The notes under the pieces: model-generated
What the model was told of the DNA's origin: nothing
What the model saw: the letters and a program-made list of their open reading frames with translations, nothing else
Databases searched by the model: none
DNA from: Saprospiraceae bacterium
GTDB lineage: Bacteria; Bacteroidota; Bacteroidia; Chitinophagales; Saprospiraceae
DNA length: 34,517 nucleotides
Assembly (NCBI GenBank): GCA_020437105.1
Contig: JAGQWR010000005.1
Span: forward strand, 1 to 34,517
Reading direction: 5' to 3'
Shown: in pieces, positions 1 through 9,866 of the stretch
Numbering within the stretch: position 1 is the stretch's first letter
Layout: the number at the start of each line of letters is the position of its first letter
Translations under genes and position numbers: made by a program

Positions 1-442
1 ACTGCACCTTGTTGTACATGTCCTCATCCTCCGAAAAGCCGCCGATAAAGGCATAAGCCAATGCCGTATCCTTATGTCTTACAGGTACCACTACATCAAA
101 CTGCTGAAAAAAGGGATGATCTACACCATCCAGATTAGCCAGCCGGGTAAAGGTTTCCAACTGCGTTTTCAAACTTGATGCAGCCGGTATTTTTTCCAGT
201 CCGGAGGAGGCCGTACAACTCCATTCATTTCCCTTTTTGAAAAAAAGCGCCATACGATCAACACCCATTTCCCAACTCAGGAAAGAGGAATACATATCAA
301 ATAAGCCAGAAGATGACACATTGCTGTTGATCGCCTGCGTAATAGTCAATAAGCGATTTATTTGCAGTTGTTTCAGATTCAACTGCCGTTCCAGTTCTTC
401 TATCGTAGCCATCTGTTTACTGAGGTCTATAAACCCGGACAT
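1..442 (-). CDS. GAF-type sensor protein, probable SpoIIE/PP2C-family phosphatase (5' part only)
   Basis: This reading frame starts at the ATG at 442-440 and stays open to the left edge, giving 147 residues. It is the N-terminal part of a longer protein. The first 30 or so residues form a Glu/Leu/Gln-rich helix (around EELERQLNLKQLQINRLL). A GAF-like domain follows, containing the stretch WEMGVDRMALFFKKGNEW. This helix-plus-GAF start resembles the N-terminus of Bacteroidota proteins that end in a PP2C/SpoIIE serine phosphatase domain, which act in partner-switching signalling. The catalytic part would lie outside the window, so the phosphatase call is inference. A purine-rich AAAGGTGAT lies just upstream of the start. 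Confidence 0.6.
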   Translation of the reverse strand, partial: MSGFIDLSKQMATIEELERQLNLKQLQINRLLTITQAINSNVSSSGLFDMYSSFLSWEMGVDRMALFFKKGNEWSCTASSGLEKIPAASSLKTQLETFTRLANLDGVDHPFFQQFDVVVPVRHKDTALAYAFIGGFSEDEDMYNKVQ

Positions 443-642
443 GATCACCTTTTTTTAACCGATTGGTCGGCATTCGTAAAGATATACAAATGCTTGAACA
501 CCTCTATTCTGAATAGGGCGCTAATCGTATTTCTTTAAATATGGAGGGGTATTCTGATGTGGTTTTTAATTTCCGGCATTTGTGGATTAGGAGATCCGTA
601 GGAAAAAAGTGCGAGAATGTAGCGGCAGCACCCAGCCACAAC

Positions 643-684
643 ATAATCTCTAAACTATAATCTCTAAACTATAACCTATAGACT
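643..684. repeat. 14-bp tandem repeat, three copies
   Basis: ATAATCTCTAAACT occurs perfectly at 643-656 and 657-670. A third, degenerate copy (ATAACCTATAGACT) is at 671-684, and the following bases are weakly similar again. The array is intergenic and has no obvious function. Confidence 0.75.
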
Positions 685-773
685 GTAACCTCTATTTGCC
701 ATCATGCAAGAAGCAATAATCCAAAGCCAATCTGTCCTTTATTTTTCTTCCCCCTGCTCCGGTGGACTTTTTC

Positions 774-781
774 TAAATTTA
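774..781 (+). promoter_or_regulatory. Weak Bacteroidota -7-like element (TAAATTTA)
   Basis: TAAATTTA resembles the Bacteroidota -7 box TAnnTTTG with the final G replaced. It ends only 5 nt before the ATG at 787. The protein N-terminus is conserved right from that ATG, so if this element works the transcript would be almost leaderless. No clear TTG was seen at -33. Confidence 0.3.
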
Positions 782-786
782 GCCCT

Positions 787-1887
787 ATGAAAGTACTTTT
801 GGTAGAACCCTTCTTTGCAGGTAGTCATCGCCAATGGGCAGAAGGCCTGCAAAAAGAAAGTCGGCACGACATAGAGATTTTGTCGCTTCCCGGAAGGCAC
901 TGGAAATGGCGGATGTTTGGGGCGGCAGTATCCCTGGCCGAAAAGGCGCTGCAACTACCCATTGACCCCGATCTGATCCTGGTTTCCGACATGCTGGATC
1001 TCACCACTTTCCTGGCACTTTGGCAAAAAGAAGGAAAAAAAAGGCCGAGGGTAATGCTGTATTTTCATGAGAACCAGATCACCTATCCCTGGTCGCCGGA
1101 TGATCAGATTGTTGAGCGCAATGAGCAATATGGTTTTATCAATTTTACCTCAGCATTGGCAGCTGATGTTATTTGGTTTAATTCCGATTTTCATCGAATG
1201 AGCTTCCTCGACGCACTTCCCGGTTTTTTAAAGAAATATCCGGATTTTCAATCGCTCCACCGCATTCCGGAAATTGAAAAAAAAGCGCATACCCGTTGGC
1301 TGGGATTGCCCCTGCAGGAATTGGATATCGAAGACAAACCGGAACGAACAGACTCCCCGATCCTACTCTGGAATCACCGTTGGGAATACGATAAAGATCC
1401 GGACACTTTTTTCAGACTTTGCTTTGATTTGGCAGATCGCGGACATGATTTTCGACTCATTGTATTAGGCGAAGAGTACAAAAAACAACCCCCGATTTTT
1501 AGTCAGGCCCGAGAGCGACTGGCCTCCCGTTTACTACATTGGGGTTATGCAAAATCCAGATCGGAGTATGCTCGATTACTTTGGCAGGCCGATATTCTCC
1601 CGGTAAGCAGCCAACAAGACTTCTTTGGCGGCAGTACGGTTGAAGCTATTTATTGCAATAACTACCCTATCCTGCCTAATCGCCTCGCATTCCCCGAACA
1701 CCTGGACCTGAACCTACATTCGGAAAATCTGTTTTCCGATTATGAAGAACTCCTATTTAAGACTGAACGGGCCTTAAAGCAGGTAGAAGCGATCCGGAAA
1801 TACGATTTTTACAGGCTTTTTGTGAGCCGCTATGACTGGAAGCAATTGGCCCCGGTTTATGATCGGGAGCTAGACAAAATTATTTGA
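787..1887 (+). CDS. DUF3524 glycosyltransferase, tRNA-queuosine mannosyltransferase-like
   Basis: This 366-residue protein resembles the DUF3524/GTDC1 family, whose vertebrate member adds mannose to the queuosine base of tRNA. Visible family features are the start MKVLLVEPFFAGSHRQWAEG, LPGRHWKWRM near residue 37, YFHENQITYPW near residue 92 and ADVIWFNSDFHRMSF near residue 137. The C-terminal half has the GT-B donor-binding signature FFGGSTVEAIYCNNYPILPNRL. The length fits the family. The start is fixed by the conserved N-terminus. The gene stands between unrelated neighbours and is probably monocistronic. The exact substrate in bacteria is inference, since no queuosine-synthesis gene is present nearby. 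Confidence 0.82.
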   Translation: MKVLLVEPFFAGSHRQWAEGLQKESRHDIEILSLPGRHWKWRMFGAAVSLAEKALQLPIDPDLILVSDMLDLTTFLALWQKEGKKRPRVMLYFHENQITYPWSPDDQIVERNEQYGFINFTSALAADVIWFNSDFHRMSFLDALPGFLKKYPDFQSLHRIPEIEKKAHTRWLGLPLQELDIEDKPERTDSPILLWNHRWEYDKDPDTFFRLCFDLADRGHDFRLIVLGEEYKKQPPIFSQARERLASRLLHWGYAKSRSEYARLLWQADILPVSSQQDFFGGSTVEAIYCNNYPILPNRLAFPEHLDLNLHSENLFSDYEELLFKTERALKQVEAIRKYDFYRLFVSRYDWKQLAPVYDRELDKII

Positions 1888-1922
1888 TCCGAACAGGAGG
1901 CAGTACACTTCCATAGAAATAC

Positions 1923-1930
1923 TACCTTTG
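1923..1930 (+). promoter_or_regulatory. Bacteroidota -7 promoter box (TACCTTTG)
   Basis: TACCTTTG is a perfect match to TAnnTTTG in the 76-bp gap before the hydrolase gene. It would give a leader of roughly 27 nt. No TTG is visible at the expected -33 distance, so the promoter is only partly supported. Confidence 0.45.
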
Positions 1931-1963
1931 ATTTATATCACCATCAATTACGACTGACAACGA

Positions 1964-2770
1964 ATGGAACAATTAACGGTAAACGGCCAACCCATTGGGT
2001 ACGAAACCATCGGAAAAGGAAGGCCCGTTTTATTGTTGCACGGTTTCTGCGAAGACCGTTCTGTCTGGGATGAATTCCTGGAACCGCTCGAAGATGAAGA
2101 CCATCAATTCATCCTGGCTGATCTCCCCGGATTTGGTGATTCTCCCCTACTCGAAAATGCATCTATCGATCAGATGGCCGCTATTTTCTGGGGATTTTTG
2201 GATAAGCTTGGTCACAAAGAAGTTGTTCTCCTCGGACACTCCATGGGCGGTTATGTAAGCCTGGCTATGGCCGAACAACAGCCGGAGCGCGTAAACGGAT
2301 TGATTCTCTTTCATTCGCACGCACTAGCTGACTCTGCAGATAAAAAAGCAGGCAGAGAAAAGGGGATCGAGTTTATCAATCGAAACGGCCACCAACTTTA
2401 TGTCAAACAGTTGTTGGGAGACCTCTTTTATCCGCTCTACCTCAGTAGTCATCGATACATTCTGGATCGGCTCATTTACAAGGGCTCCAACTTTGCTCCT
2501 GAAGGAATTATCAATGCACTGGAAGCCATGCGCGACCGGCCCGACCGCACTGATGTATTAAAAACCATCCCTTGCCCGGTTCAATTTATAATTGGTGCAG
2601 AAGAGACTGTCATTCCAACGGAAGTCAGCATGGAGCAGACACACTTACCAGCTATCAGCTCTATTGACATCCTGCCAAAATGCAACCACATGGGCATGTT
2701 TGAAGCTGCCAAACAAAGCCGGAAAATTCTAAAACGCTTTTTAGAATTTATAAATCAACCGACTACCTGA
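1964..2770 (+). CDS. Alpha/beta-fold hydrolase
   Basis: This 268-residue protein has the alpha/beta-hydrolase layout without a signal peptide, so it is likely cytoplasmic. The oxyanion-region motif LLLHGF lies near residue 23. The nucleophile elbow GHSMGG places Ser at residue 93, and the catalytic His is in CNHMGMFEA near residue 242. The acidic member appears to be Glu near 213 (GAEETVIP), where most relatives have Asp. The substrate cannot be told from sequence; esterases, lactonases and C-C hydrolases share this fold. The gene converges with the giant gene on its right, and the two stop regions overlap by 8 bp (2763-2770). Confidence 0.85.
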   Translation: MEQLTVNGQPIGYETIGKGRPVLLLHGFCEDRSVWDEFLEPLEDEDHQFILADLPGFGDSPLLENASIDQMAAIFWGFLDKLGHKEVVLLGHSMGGYVSLAMAEQQPERVNGLILFHSHALADSADKKAGREKGIEFINRNGHQLYVKQLLGDLFYPLYLSSHRYILDRLIYKGSNFAPEGIINALEAMRDRPDRTDVLKTIPCPVQFIIGAEETVIPTEVSMEQTHLPAISSIDILPKCNHMGMFEAAKQSRKILKRFLEFINQPTT

Positions 2771-5700
2771 TCAGGGTAACATCTCCTTTAAAGAACGCTT
2801 TTCTACCATCCAGGTATTCCACCTCTGCCAGATATACATAAACTCCCTGATTTGCAGACTGTCCGCGGGTGGTGCCATCCCAGCCTTGCTGCGGATCATT
2901 GGGCGCTAAATTTGTTCCTTCAAATACCTGCCCGCCCCATCTGTCAAAAATCTTTAAATAAGAAACGCTGGAAACACTCGGGCCGGCAAAAATCAGGAAT
3001 TCATCATTAATTCCGTCGAGGTCCGGCGTGAAGATATTTGGGATAAATACATCTTCCTCCAGCAGCACGCGAATCGTTACAACTTTTTCATCGATGCATC
3101 CCTTTGCGGAAATGGCCGTCACCAGATATTCTGTGGTCACGTAAGGCGTCGCATCCGTGGAAGCACAGTCCGGACATTCCAGGCTAAAGGCCGGAGTCCA
3201 AAGGAAATCGAGGCTGTCGATCAGGCTATATGCCGTAATATTTGCCGATTCTCCGAGATAGATACTGGTGTCGGGGGAGACAAAAATCAGCTCCTCTGCA
3301 GGTTCGGTCAGGAAAGCTGGATAGGTATAAATACAGCCTTCCGGATTCTGAATGTACAGGGTGTAAGTGCCAGGCTCTAAAGCGCCAAAACTGGTACCCG
3401 ATTGAAAGGTATTGCCATCCAGACTATACGAGTAATCCGCTCCAAGCGGACTATCCACTTCTATCTGGCCATCGCCAAAGCCAAAGCAGGTAATATCAAA
3501 TTGTTGGAAGAAGGCATCCGGGTAAACCGGTTGCATCAGCTCTGTCTCCGCATATTGCAGACAGCCATTTTGGTCGGTCACTGTCAATAGATATAACCCA
3601 GCCTCCAGCTCAATAATCGGACTGCCACTCTGACCGTTGCTCCAGTTTAAGGTATAGGGTGCAGAACCACCATTTACATTTGCCGAAACAGACCCGTCCC
3701 CTCCCTCATGACAGGTAATATCTTCCGCCGAAAGGCTAATAGTGATCTCTGGAGGCGTACCAACGGTTCCTGTTTCTTCAAAGGTACAGCCCTGCGAATC
3801 ACTTAAGGTCATCGAATAATTTCCGGCTGGCAATCCGGAAGCAACCGAACCGGTTAAGCCACCTGGCCATTCGTACAGGTAAGGACCGGTACCTCCTGTT
3901 GTAAGTACTGACAGACTGCCATCGGCACCTCCAAAACAACTGACATCTGCTGCGTCAAAAGTTACCTGAAAGGGATCAGGCTGGTCGAGTATTTCGGCAA
4001 GGGTATAAGTACAGCCATTGCCATCGGTAATCGTCACCTGGTAGTTTCCGGCGGTCAGGGAAGTCAGGCAGGAATCGATACCACCTCCTTGCCAGGAATA
4101 GCTGTATGGCGAGAAGGCATCCACCGCAACAGCACAAATACTACCCTCATTGCCCGACGGACAAAGAACCGGCTCAGCACTCAGCTCAAAGGTGGATATC
4201 AACTGACCGACTACGACTTCCGTCGAATCTTCACAGCCATTAGCATCAGAAATCAAAATATCATACGAGCCCGGCATGTTCAGGCCGTTGATGGTGTAAT
4301 CGGGGTCAAACCCATTACTGAGGTAGGAATAGGGACCCACTCCTCCTGTAGCCATCAAATCAATTGTCCCATTGCTTCCGTCTGCGCACAGGATAGGAGA
4401 TGTCACCGCCTGAAGATCCAGCAGCGGCGGCTCGTTTAACGCGATGGTATCCAGAAATTCACAACCGTTGTCATCCGTAATGGTCAGGTAGTAGTCTCCT
4501 GCCGAGAGATTATCCAGCGGGTTTTCATCCAGTCCCGGATTCCATTGCCAGGAGTACCCACCGACACCACCGGCCGGGATCGACTCAACCAAACCATCGG
4601 CAGCTCCAAAACAGCTTACTGAAAAACCGTTGTAATCCTGTACCACAAAGGCATTGTTTAGCACAGGTGGCTCAATTAGTTGGATAGAGGCCAGGGCTTC
4701 GCAGCCTAGTCCGTCGGTAACGGTGAGTTCATATAAAGCTGCCGCCAATCCGGATTGTAAAGAATCATTTGACAAACCGGGATTCCAGACCCAATCATAA
4801 GGTGCTATGCCTCCAAGTAATGCAGCTTCCACACTTCCGTCGGATGCCCCCGGGCAACTCACGCCAAATCCATTAAAATCGGAAGTGAGGTCAATGGTTG
4901 CTTCCAACAAGGTGGAGCTCATGAACAGGGTATCAAAGGCCTCACATCCACCTAGTCTGGTAGTATGTATGATCAGGGTATCCGTATAAACATTCCCGGA
5001 AGGGAAGGGGCCAGTATAAGAATAATCCGGATTCGAAATCGAGGGATCGGAAACATAGGTATCGGGAATCCATTCATAAGTGTATCCCAATTGTGTCAGG
5101 CCTCCAACCTGAACCGTTTGCCCAAAACAAAGCGTGTCGGAAGATCCGGAATTTTCTAAAGGCAGAATTTTATAAATAGCTTCCGCGGAAGCGCAAATAC
5201 ATGGATTTCCGTCACCTGAAAGCACCGCTATAATATCAAAACAAGTATTCGCTACATCAACCGTATTGGAATACACCAGGGTTGTATCCATACCCGGTCC
5301 GAGCAGACTTCCGTCGAATCCATTTTGTCCGGCAAAAACATCTGTACCTAATTCAAACTGGCCACTGAAATTGACATCAAAATAGAACTCTACATTCAAT
5401 AATCCGGCACCACTGAGGCTGCCGGAATTTATTAAAGTGTAGGTCATTGTATATAACTCCGAATTAAAATCAAACGGCTCGCTCACGGCATCATCAAATG
5501 TGATAAAGTAGGAAGCTGCCTCCACATTTATTTCAAAAGATGCGTCTGCCTGCGCAAATTCCAGTTCGCAAGTACCACCTGGCTCTGATTGACAAGGAAT
5601 ATTCGCCGAATCCAGCAATTTTAATCCCACATCGGTCTGATCGCAGGAAAAATCTTCCGGAACAAGTGTGAAGAGTTCGATATTAAAACTGATGATTTCT

Positions 5701-8700
5701 CCCGGATTTACGCCGTCGGGTAAAAACCATTCCAGGTAGCGCAGTCCGTTAAAGATATAATTTACGGGTTCTCCACCTCCGGGTATATTAAACACATTCT
5801 GAAAACTACCGGGCACATAATCCAAAGCTGGATCCACTTCAATTCGGATGATTTCTGAACTGGTCGTAGTGTCTATGCCCTCATTAATAATTTCTACAGT
5901 ATAGGGAACACCAGGTGCACAATTTTGAATAGGCGGCCCATTAAATCCAAGGGTATATGTATTAAAGCTTAGCGGCACTCCGGCTACCTGAATTAGAGGT
6001 GTGAAAAAAGCTGGTGTTTCACCTGTACTTGTACAGGCATTTTCCCAGCTGGCGAGATAGGACAGAAGCGACAGGTTTTCGAAGGAGCAATCCGTTTGAA
6101 CCTGGAATCGAATTCGGAATTCCGTAGGCAGGCTTTGGCCAACACCAGCGAGTCCCAGATTTGCCAGCGCATTGGAGATCAGATCCATTTCCCAGACATA
6201 TTGATCTGTACCCGGGATCTGAACAGGATCGGGGATGACCTGGAAGCCGGCATTGCCATATTGCCATTCACAAGAACCGGGCTCGATATACAAGCCGATG
6301 GCGGGTAATTCCAACAACACATTTATATCAAAGGCCCTACCCGCCTGTGTATTTATGACCAATAATTCATAAGTCAGCGGCGTACACAGATCAACCGGAT
6401 TTGGAGGCGTGGTAACCATATTGATTTGTAGGGCAGCACTTTGCGGGATAATCTGGAGGGTTTCTGTAAGTGTGCTCGGCTGACAAACCGTCATAAGCTC
6501 TGTAGAATCCTGGGGATATCCAGCACAATTAAAATCATAAAGAATCGGAATTTCAACCGGATCACAGGAGGTATAGATTGTTGTTAATTCGTAGAGTCCG
6601 CAGTTGTTGGCCGCAATATCGCCGAGGTACACGATATAATCTCCATTTGAGCCAAAAGGCGCAAATGGGAAAACGACCGGATTATTTGGATCACTAACAT
6701 CTGTAAACGCGACCAAATCAACACCGGAGGCCGGTAAATCCAGCACTATAAAACTATTTGGAATACTCAGTGGTGTATCATTCCCAAAAGGGGTGTTGCA
6801 AAGTTCGATTGTCCAGGTAGCCGTATCGGTCTCGCCATAAAAAATCGGATCCAACACATTCAGTGTCCTGTTCCCGAGCGAGTAAAGCTCACTCGGATCA
6901 ACGGTTCTAAGTACAGGTGCGCTATTCGCTTCCGAATACAGGTGGTTGGTGAAGTGTACCTCCACGTGGTAATCAATATCCCCGAAAGTCATACAAATCG
7001 GAAAGGCCTTGAATTGAAAATTATTCAGGGTGTTTCCTTTCACAATATCCACCGTCGGAAAATCCGGTGTATCCAGAAAATCCAATCGCAGCTGATTTCC
7101 GGGAATCCCTGTTATAAGCGGGTCGGAAATGGGTGTTGTGACTTGTTGAATCGGGCCGCCTGCTGTCATATCGGGGCGGGTCTCGTAAACCACAGCTGCA
7201 CTACCCGGCACATAAATAATATGGTCGGGAAACTCGAAGGTGAGCGAATCAAAACGGGCATAGGGCCGCACTTCAAACGGGAAAGGATCTAAGAGTCCGG
7301 TAGAATTTCGTCCCTGCAACAAACGTGTTTCAAAAACCAGGGTATCACAGGCTGATTGGGTTGTAAGCAGAGACACCTCAAAAACATAACCCGGATCAAT
7401 CAATTCGAGTATGGCAGGCACCTCATTACAACTCAGCATTTCGCCATTATAATCAAAGAGGAAACCGGAATTCAATCCACCAACCGGGGTGATGGAAGCC
7501 GGCAGATTATCCAACATTACGACATCAAAATCGACAAAGATGCTATCGCCTGCCGTGATATTGAGTCCCTGCAGGCAGCTTCCCGGCGAAAACAGATTTG
7601 CCATATCGAAGGTCATGGAATGTGCCCCATTCTGATCCACCACATTATTGGGTGCAAAGGTGCAGCTCGTATAACTGTTGGTCTCCTGATCGTAAAAGGT
7701 CAGCGATCCATCGATGTATTCAAAATATGGATTATCTGAATCGTTGAAATAAAAGAGGTAATACTGGCTGTTGTTGTAGTTTCCTAAACCATAGACCTGG
7801 GCAGCTACCTGAAAACGCACGGTATCAAAAACCATGGCGCGACTGAGCTCCAGGCCGGGACTGAGGGGGTCCACTTTCGTGGAAAGGCTGGCGTCTGTCC
7901 AGCCCATAGACCTTCGCGTTGTTTGAAATTCATAAGCAGAAATTCCTTCCGGCGGAACAACTAAATCATTTTCGCAGCGCACTATAAAGGACTTGGAACT
8001 TCCGCAGAAAATATCAACCGGATCGGTACAATTTGCATCGCAAAAATACTGAGATGTAAACTGGATTTGATGCACGGATGGCGTTGGGGAAACAATGGCA
8101 CAGGGGAAGTTTGCCAATTCCACGAAAGTGGAATCACATATAGTCACCAGGGGAATATTTAGGGTAAAATCCAGCAGATTTGTGCTAAAATTCAGGGTGT
8201 TGCCCAATTGGGTAAAAGCGATCGGGGAGCCATTTATTGTGAGCACTGCACCGACAGGAAGCTCCATAACCGGCGGTAGTTCAACCGTCATTTCCAGGGT
8301 ACCATTGGGGCAGTCATAGCCGATCAATTCCCGTTCAAAAACGAAGAGGCTGTTTACGATCTCGTTGGCTCCGTATTCGGTTTGGAGATTATCTGCAAGC
8401 TGCAGATTTGGCAATTCATACAGGTAGGAGTCGTCGACGATCTGTGCCGCACTGGCCAATCCACACTGGTTTTCAAAATAGTGTTTGAATTTAAAAACCA
8501 GTGGTTCTATTTGCGGGATGCACTCGGCACCCAGGCAATCGGGATCAACAACCACTTCGGCCAGGAGTTGAAAAGCCTCGCCAAATGGCAGGTCGTCAAA
8601 CTGGCCGTCATTGTCGAGGTCGCTTAGTCCGCCGGGACCATCGGGATCACTCAGGAGATCAGACAAGCTCAGGCCATAGCCATCAAAATTTATCGTATCG

Positions 8701-9773
8701 GAGGATATAGTCTGGCCGTTTATACTGAAGTTGGTCAGTTGGATACAGGAGGTGTGCCCCGGAAGCACATTTTGCCCCGGAGCAGCCATACCCGGCTCCA
8801 AAACCAAATTAAATGCGTTTGGCATGTTGCCACTTCCGCTGCCATTATTGACTACCGTTATCAGGACAGAGCCAGGCGAACAAAAACCTGCATAATCTAC
8901 ATTACTAAAGTTCCAATCCAGGGAGGGCAACTCCGTCAAGACAGTTACATCTGCATTCTGGAAAACAGAGGCACACACTTCATTATTACAGCCCCATCCG
9001 ATATCCCATTGACTATCGCCGGGTTGGCAATCGAGGATGGTCACGCTTTCGCTGAGCGTAATGGATTCTCCTTGTTCGAAGAATCCGTCGCCATCACCAA
9101 TACTCATAAAATCGCTTGCATCGAGGGTAATGGAAGCTACATTGCCCAGCACCTGAAAAGTCCCCGGACTCCCGTTGGTAATCGTAATTGGAGCCGGAAA
9201 AGCATCCTCTATATAAATTGTACTTACAGCTCCGAATCCGGAATTTGTAAGCGTTAAGGACCGTACAAACATATCACCCACCTGTCCCTGATAATCGAAG
9301 TTTTGAAGATTGGAGACCACCAGGGCCGGGAGATTGATATTATATGGAGAAGTCTGATAAGAAAAATTTCCGTTAGCACCGGAAATCGTCCAGTCGTTGA
9401 TTAGCGGATCGGCATTTGACAGCAGGGAGCAATCGATAGTCGCCTGTACATTCAACAGGATAGCGCCGGAAGCTGGTATTGCTGCAATGGAAAATTGCGG
9501 CATATTCAGGTTTGAGATATTCGACTGGATCGCACTTGTGACCGAACCGGGGATATAGTTAATACCATCGGGCAGATCGAGTGTCAGGGTAGAGGGATTT
9601 AGGGTGGCATCCCCGACATTGTCCATCAGCAGGGAAAAGGTAACTGTTGGTCCGCAAGGCGTGACGTACTGCGGCTCGGCGGAGTTGAATTCGATGGATG
9701 GTTGGCCAAAACCTATGTTTACCCAAAAACAAAAGAGCAACAGGGTAACAAGACGAATTACCTGATAATACAT
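2763..9773 (-). CDS. Giant secreted protein with SprB-type repeats and T9SS type B sorting domain
   Basis: This 2336-residue protein begins with a signal peptide (residues 1-23, hydrophobic LVTLLLFCFW, then GFGQ). Residues 25 to about 1560 are beta-rich and Cys-containing, resembling DUF11/CARDB-like surface modules, with Asp-rich stretches such as SIGDGDGFFEQGE near 229 and DLDNDGQFDD near 380 that could bind calcium. Seven SprB-type repeats follow from about 1630 to 2170, each with a C..G.DG start, GG..PY.Y.W core and GC end. An Ig/PKD-like segment and the gliding-motility C-terminal domain (about 2242-2336, from FIPNIFTPDLDG to KGDVTLIR) complete it. The tail is the known export signal for T9SS type B substrates. 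The role is probably adhesion or gliding; no enzyme domain was recognised. Confidence 0.9.
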   Translation of the reverse strand: MYYQVIRLVTLLLFCFWVNIGFGQPSIEFNSAEPQYVTPCGPTVTFSLLMDNVGDATLNPSTLTLDLPDGINYIPGSVTSAIQSNISNLNMPQFSIAAIPASGAILLNVQATIDCSLLSNADPLINDWTISGANGNFSYQTSPYNINLPALVVSNLQNFDYQGQVGDMFVRSLTLTNSGFGAVSTIYIEDAFPAPITITNGSPGTFQVLGNVASITLDASDFMSIGDGDGFFEQGESITLSESVTILDCQPGDSQWDIGWGCNNEVCASVFQNADVTVLTELPSLDWNFSNVDYAGFCSPGSVLITVVNNGSGSGNMPNAFNLVLEPGMAAPGQNVLPGHTSCIQLTNFSINGQTISSDTINFDGYGLSLSDLLSDPDGPGGLSDLDNDGQFDDLPFGEAFQLLAEVVVDPDCLGAECIPQIEPLVFKFKHYFENQCGLASAAQIVDDSYLYELPNLQLADNLQTEYGANEIVNSLFVFERELIGYDCPNGTLEMTVELPPVMELPVGAVLTINGSPIAFTQLGNTLNFSTNLLDFTLNIPLVTICDSTFVELANFPCAIVSPTPSVHQIQFTSQYFCDANCTDPVDIFCGSSKSFIVRCENDLVVPPEGISAYEFQTTRRSMGWTDASLSTKVDPLSPGLELSRAMVFDTVRFQVAAQVYGLGNYNNSQYYLFYFNDSDNPYFEYIDGSLTFYDQETNSYTSCTFAPNNVVDQNGAHSMTFDMANLFSPGSCLQGLNITAGDSIFVDFDVVMLDNLPASITPVGGLNSGFLFDYNGEMLSCNEVPAILELIDPGYVFEVSLLTTQSACDTLVFETRLLQGRNSTGLLDPFPFEVRPYARFDSLTFEFPDHIIYVPGSAAVVYETRPDMTAGGPIQQVTTPISDPLITGIPGNQLRLDFLDTPDFPTVDIVKGNTLNNFQFKAFPICMTFGDIDYHVEVHFTNHLYSEANSAPVLRTVDPSELYSLGNRTLNVLDPIFYGETDTATWTIELCNTPFGNDTPLSIPNSFIVLDLPASGVDLVAFTDVSDPNNPVVFPFAPFGSNGDYIVYLGDIAANNCGLYELTTIYTSCDPVEIPILYDFNCAGYPQDSTELMTVCQPSTLTETLQIIPQSAALQINMVTTPPNPVDLCTPLTYELLVINTQAGRAFDINVLLELPAIGLYIEPGSCEWQYGNAGFQVIPDPVQIPGTDQYVWEMDLISNALANLGLAGVGQSLPTEFRIRFQVQTDCSFENLSLLSYLASWENACTSTGETPAFFTPLIQVAGVPLSFNTYTLGFNGPPIQNCAPGVPYTVEIINEGIDTTTSSEIIRIEVDPALDYVPGSFQNVFNIPGGGEPVNYIFNGLRYLEWFLPDGVNPGEIISFNIELFTLVPEDFSCDQTDVGLKLLDSANIPCQSEPGGTCELEFAQADASFEINVEAASYFITFDDAVSEPFDFNSELYTMTYTLINSGSLSGAGLLNVEFYFDVNFSGQFELGTDVFAGQNGFDGSLLGPGMDTTLVYSNTVDVANTCFDIIAVLSGDGNPCICASAEAIYKILPLENSGSSDTLCFGQTVQVGGLTQLGYTYEWIPDTYVSDPSISNPDYSYTGPFPSGNVYTDTLIIHTTRLGGCEAFDTLFMSSTLLEATIDLTSDFNGFGVSCPGASDGSVEAALLGGIAPYDWVWNPGLSNDSLQSGLAAALYELTVTDGLGCEALASIQLIEPPVLNNAFVVQDYNGFSVSCFGAADGLVESIPAGGVGGYSWQWNPGLDENPLDNLSAGDYYLTITDDNGCEFLDTIALNEPPLLDLQAVTSPILCADGSNGTIDLMATGGVGPYSYLSNGFDPDYTINGLNMPGSYDILISDANGCEDSTEVVVGQLISTFELSAEPVLCPSGNEGSICAVAVDAFSPYSYSWQGGGIDSCLTSLTAGNYQVTITDGNGCTYTLAEILDQPDPFQVTFDAADVSCFGGADGSLSVLTTGGTGPYLYEWPGGLTGSVASGLPAGNYSMTLSDSQGCTFEETGTVGTPPEITISLSAEDITCHEGGDGSVSANVNGGSAPYTLNWSNGQSGSPIIELEAGLYLLTVTDQNGCLQYAETELMQPVYPDAFFQQFDITCFGFGDGQIEVDSPLGADYSYSLDGNTFQSGTSFGALEPGTYTLYIQNPEGCIYTYPAFLTEPAEELIFVSPDTSIYLGESANITAYSLIDSLDFLWTPAFSLECPDCASTDATPYVTTEYLVTAISAKGCIDEKVVTIRVLLEEDVFIPNIFTPDLDGINDEFLIFAGPSVSSVSYLKIFDRWGGQVFEGTNLAPNDPQQGWDGTTRGQSANQGVYVYLAEVEYLDGRKAFFKGDVTLIR
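3290..4900 (-). repeat. Seven SprB-type repeats within the giant gene
   Basis: The encoded repeats are about 70-80 residues each and share a first Cys followed by G..DG, a central PY.Y.W and a terminal NGC or similar. The sequences have diverged, so they are recognisable at protein level rather than as identical DNA. SprB is the gliding adhesin of Flavobacterium johnsoniae. Confidence 0.75.
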
Positions 9774-9788
9774 GGGGTGTTCAATTTC

Positions 9789-9866
9789 AAAAAAGTTCCA
9801 CCTAATCCTCCGATTAAAAACCGGAACGATGAGGGATGGAGCTGATGGATAAATAAAGTGTGGAAC
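9789..9866 (-). promoter_or_regulatory. Terminator-like stem in the 5' leader of the giant gene
   Basis: On the minus strand GTTCCAC (9866-9860) can pair with GTGGAAC (9801-9795), followed at once by six T residues (9794-9789) and then the ATG 15 nt later. A smaller TCCG/CGGA hairpin lies inside the loop. A stem followed by a U-run ahead of a start codon is the layout of a transcription attenuator. The stem is short and the loop is long, so this remains a candidate. Confidence 0.3.

Larger units (their letters stand above)
443..786. other. Intergenic region between divergent genes
   Basis: This 344-bp gap separates the leftward GAF gene from the rightward glycosyltransferase. It holds a short tandem repeat (643-684) and a weak promoter-like element next to the right-hand start. 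No convincing open frame or RNA gene was seen. Short frames entering the region from 739 overlap the glycosyltransferase on the other strand and look spurious. Confidence 0.6.

Noticed and set aside
237..458. 73-residue plus-strand frame
   Set aside because: It is antisense to the GAF-domain gene, which has a coherent domain sequence and continues beyond the window.
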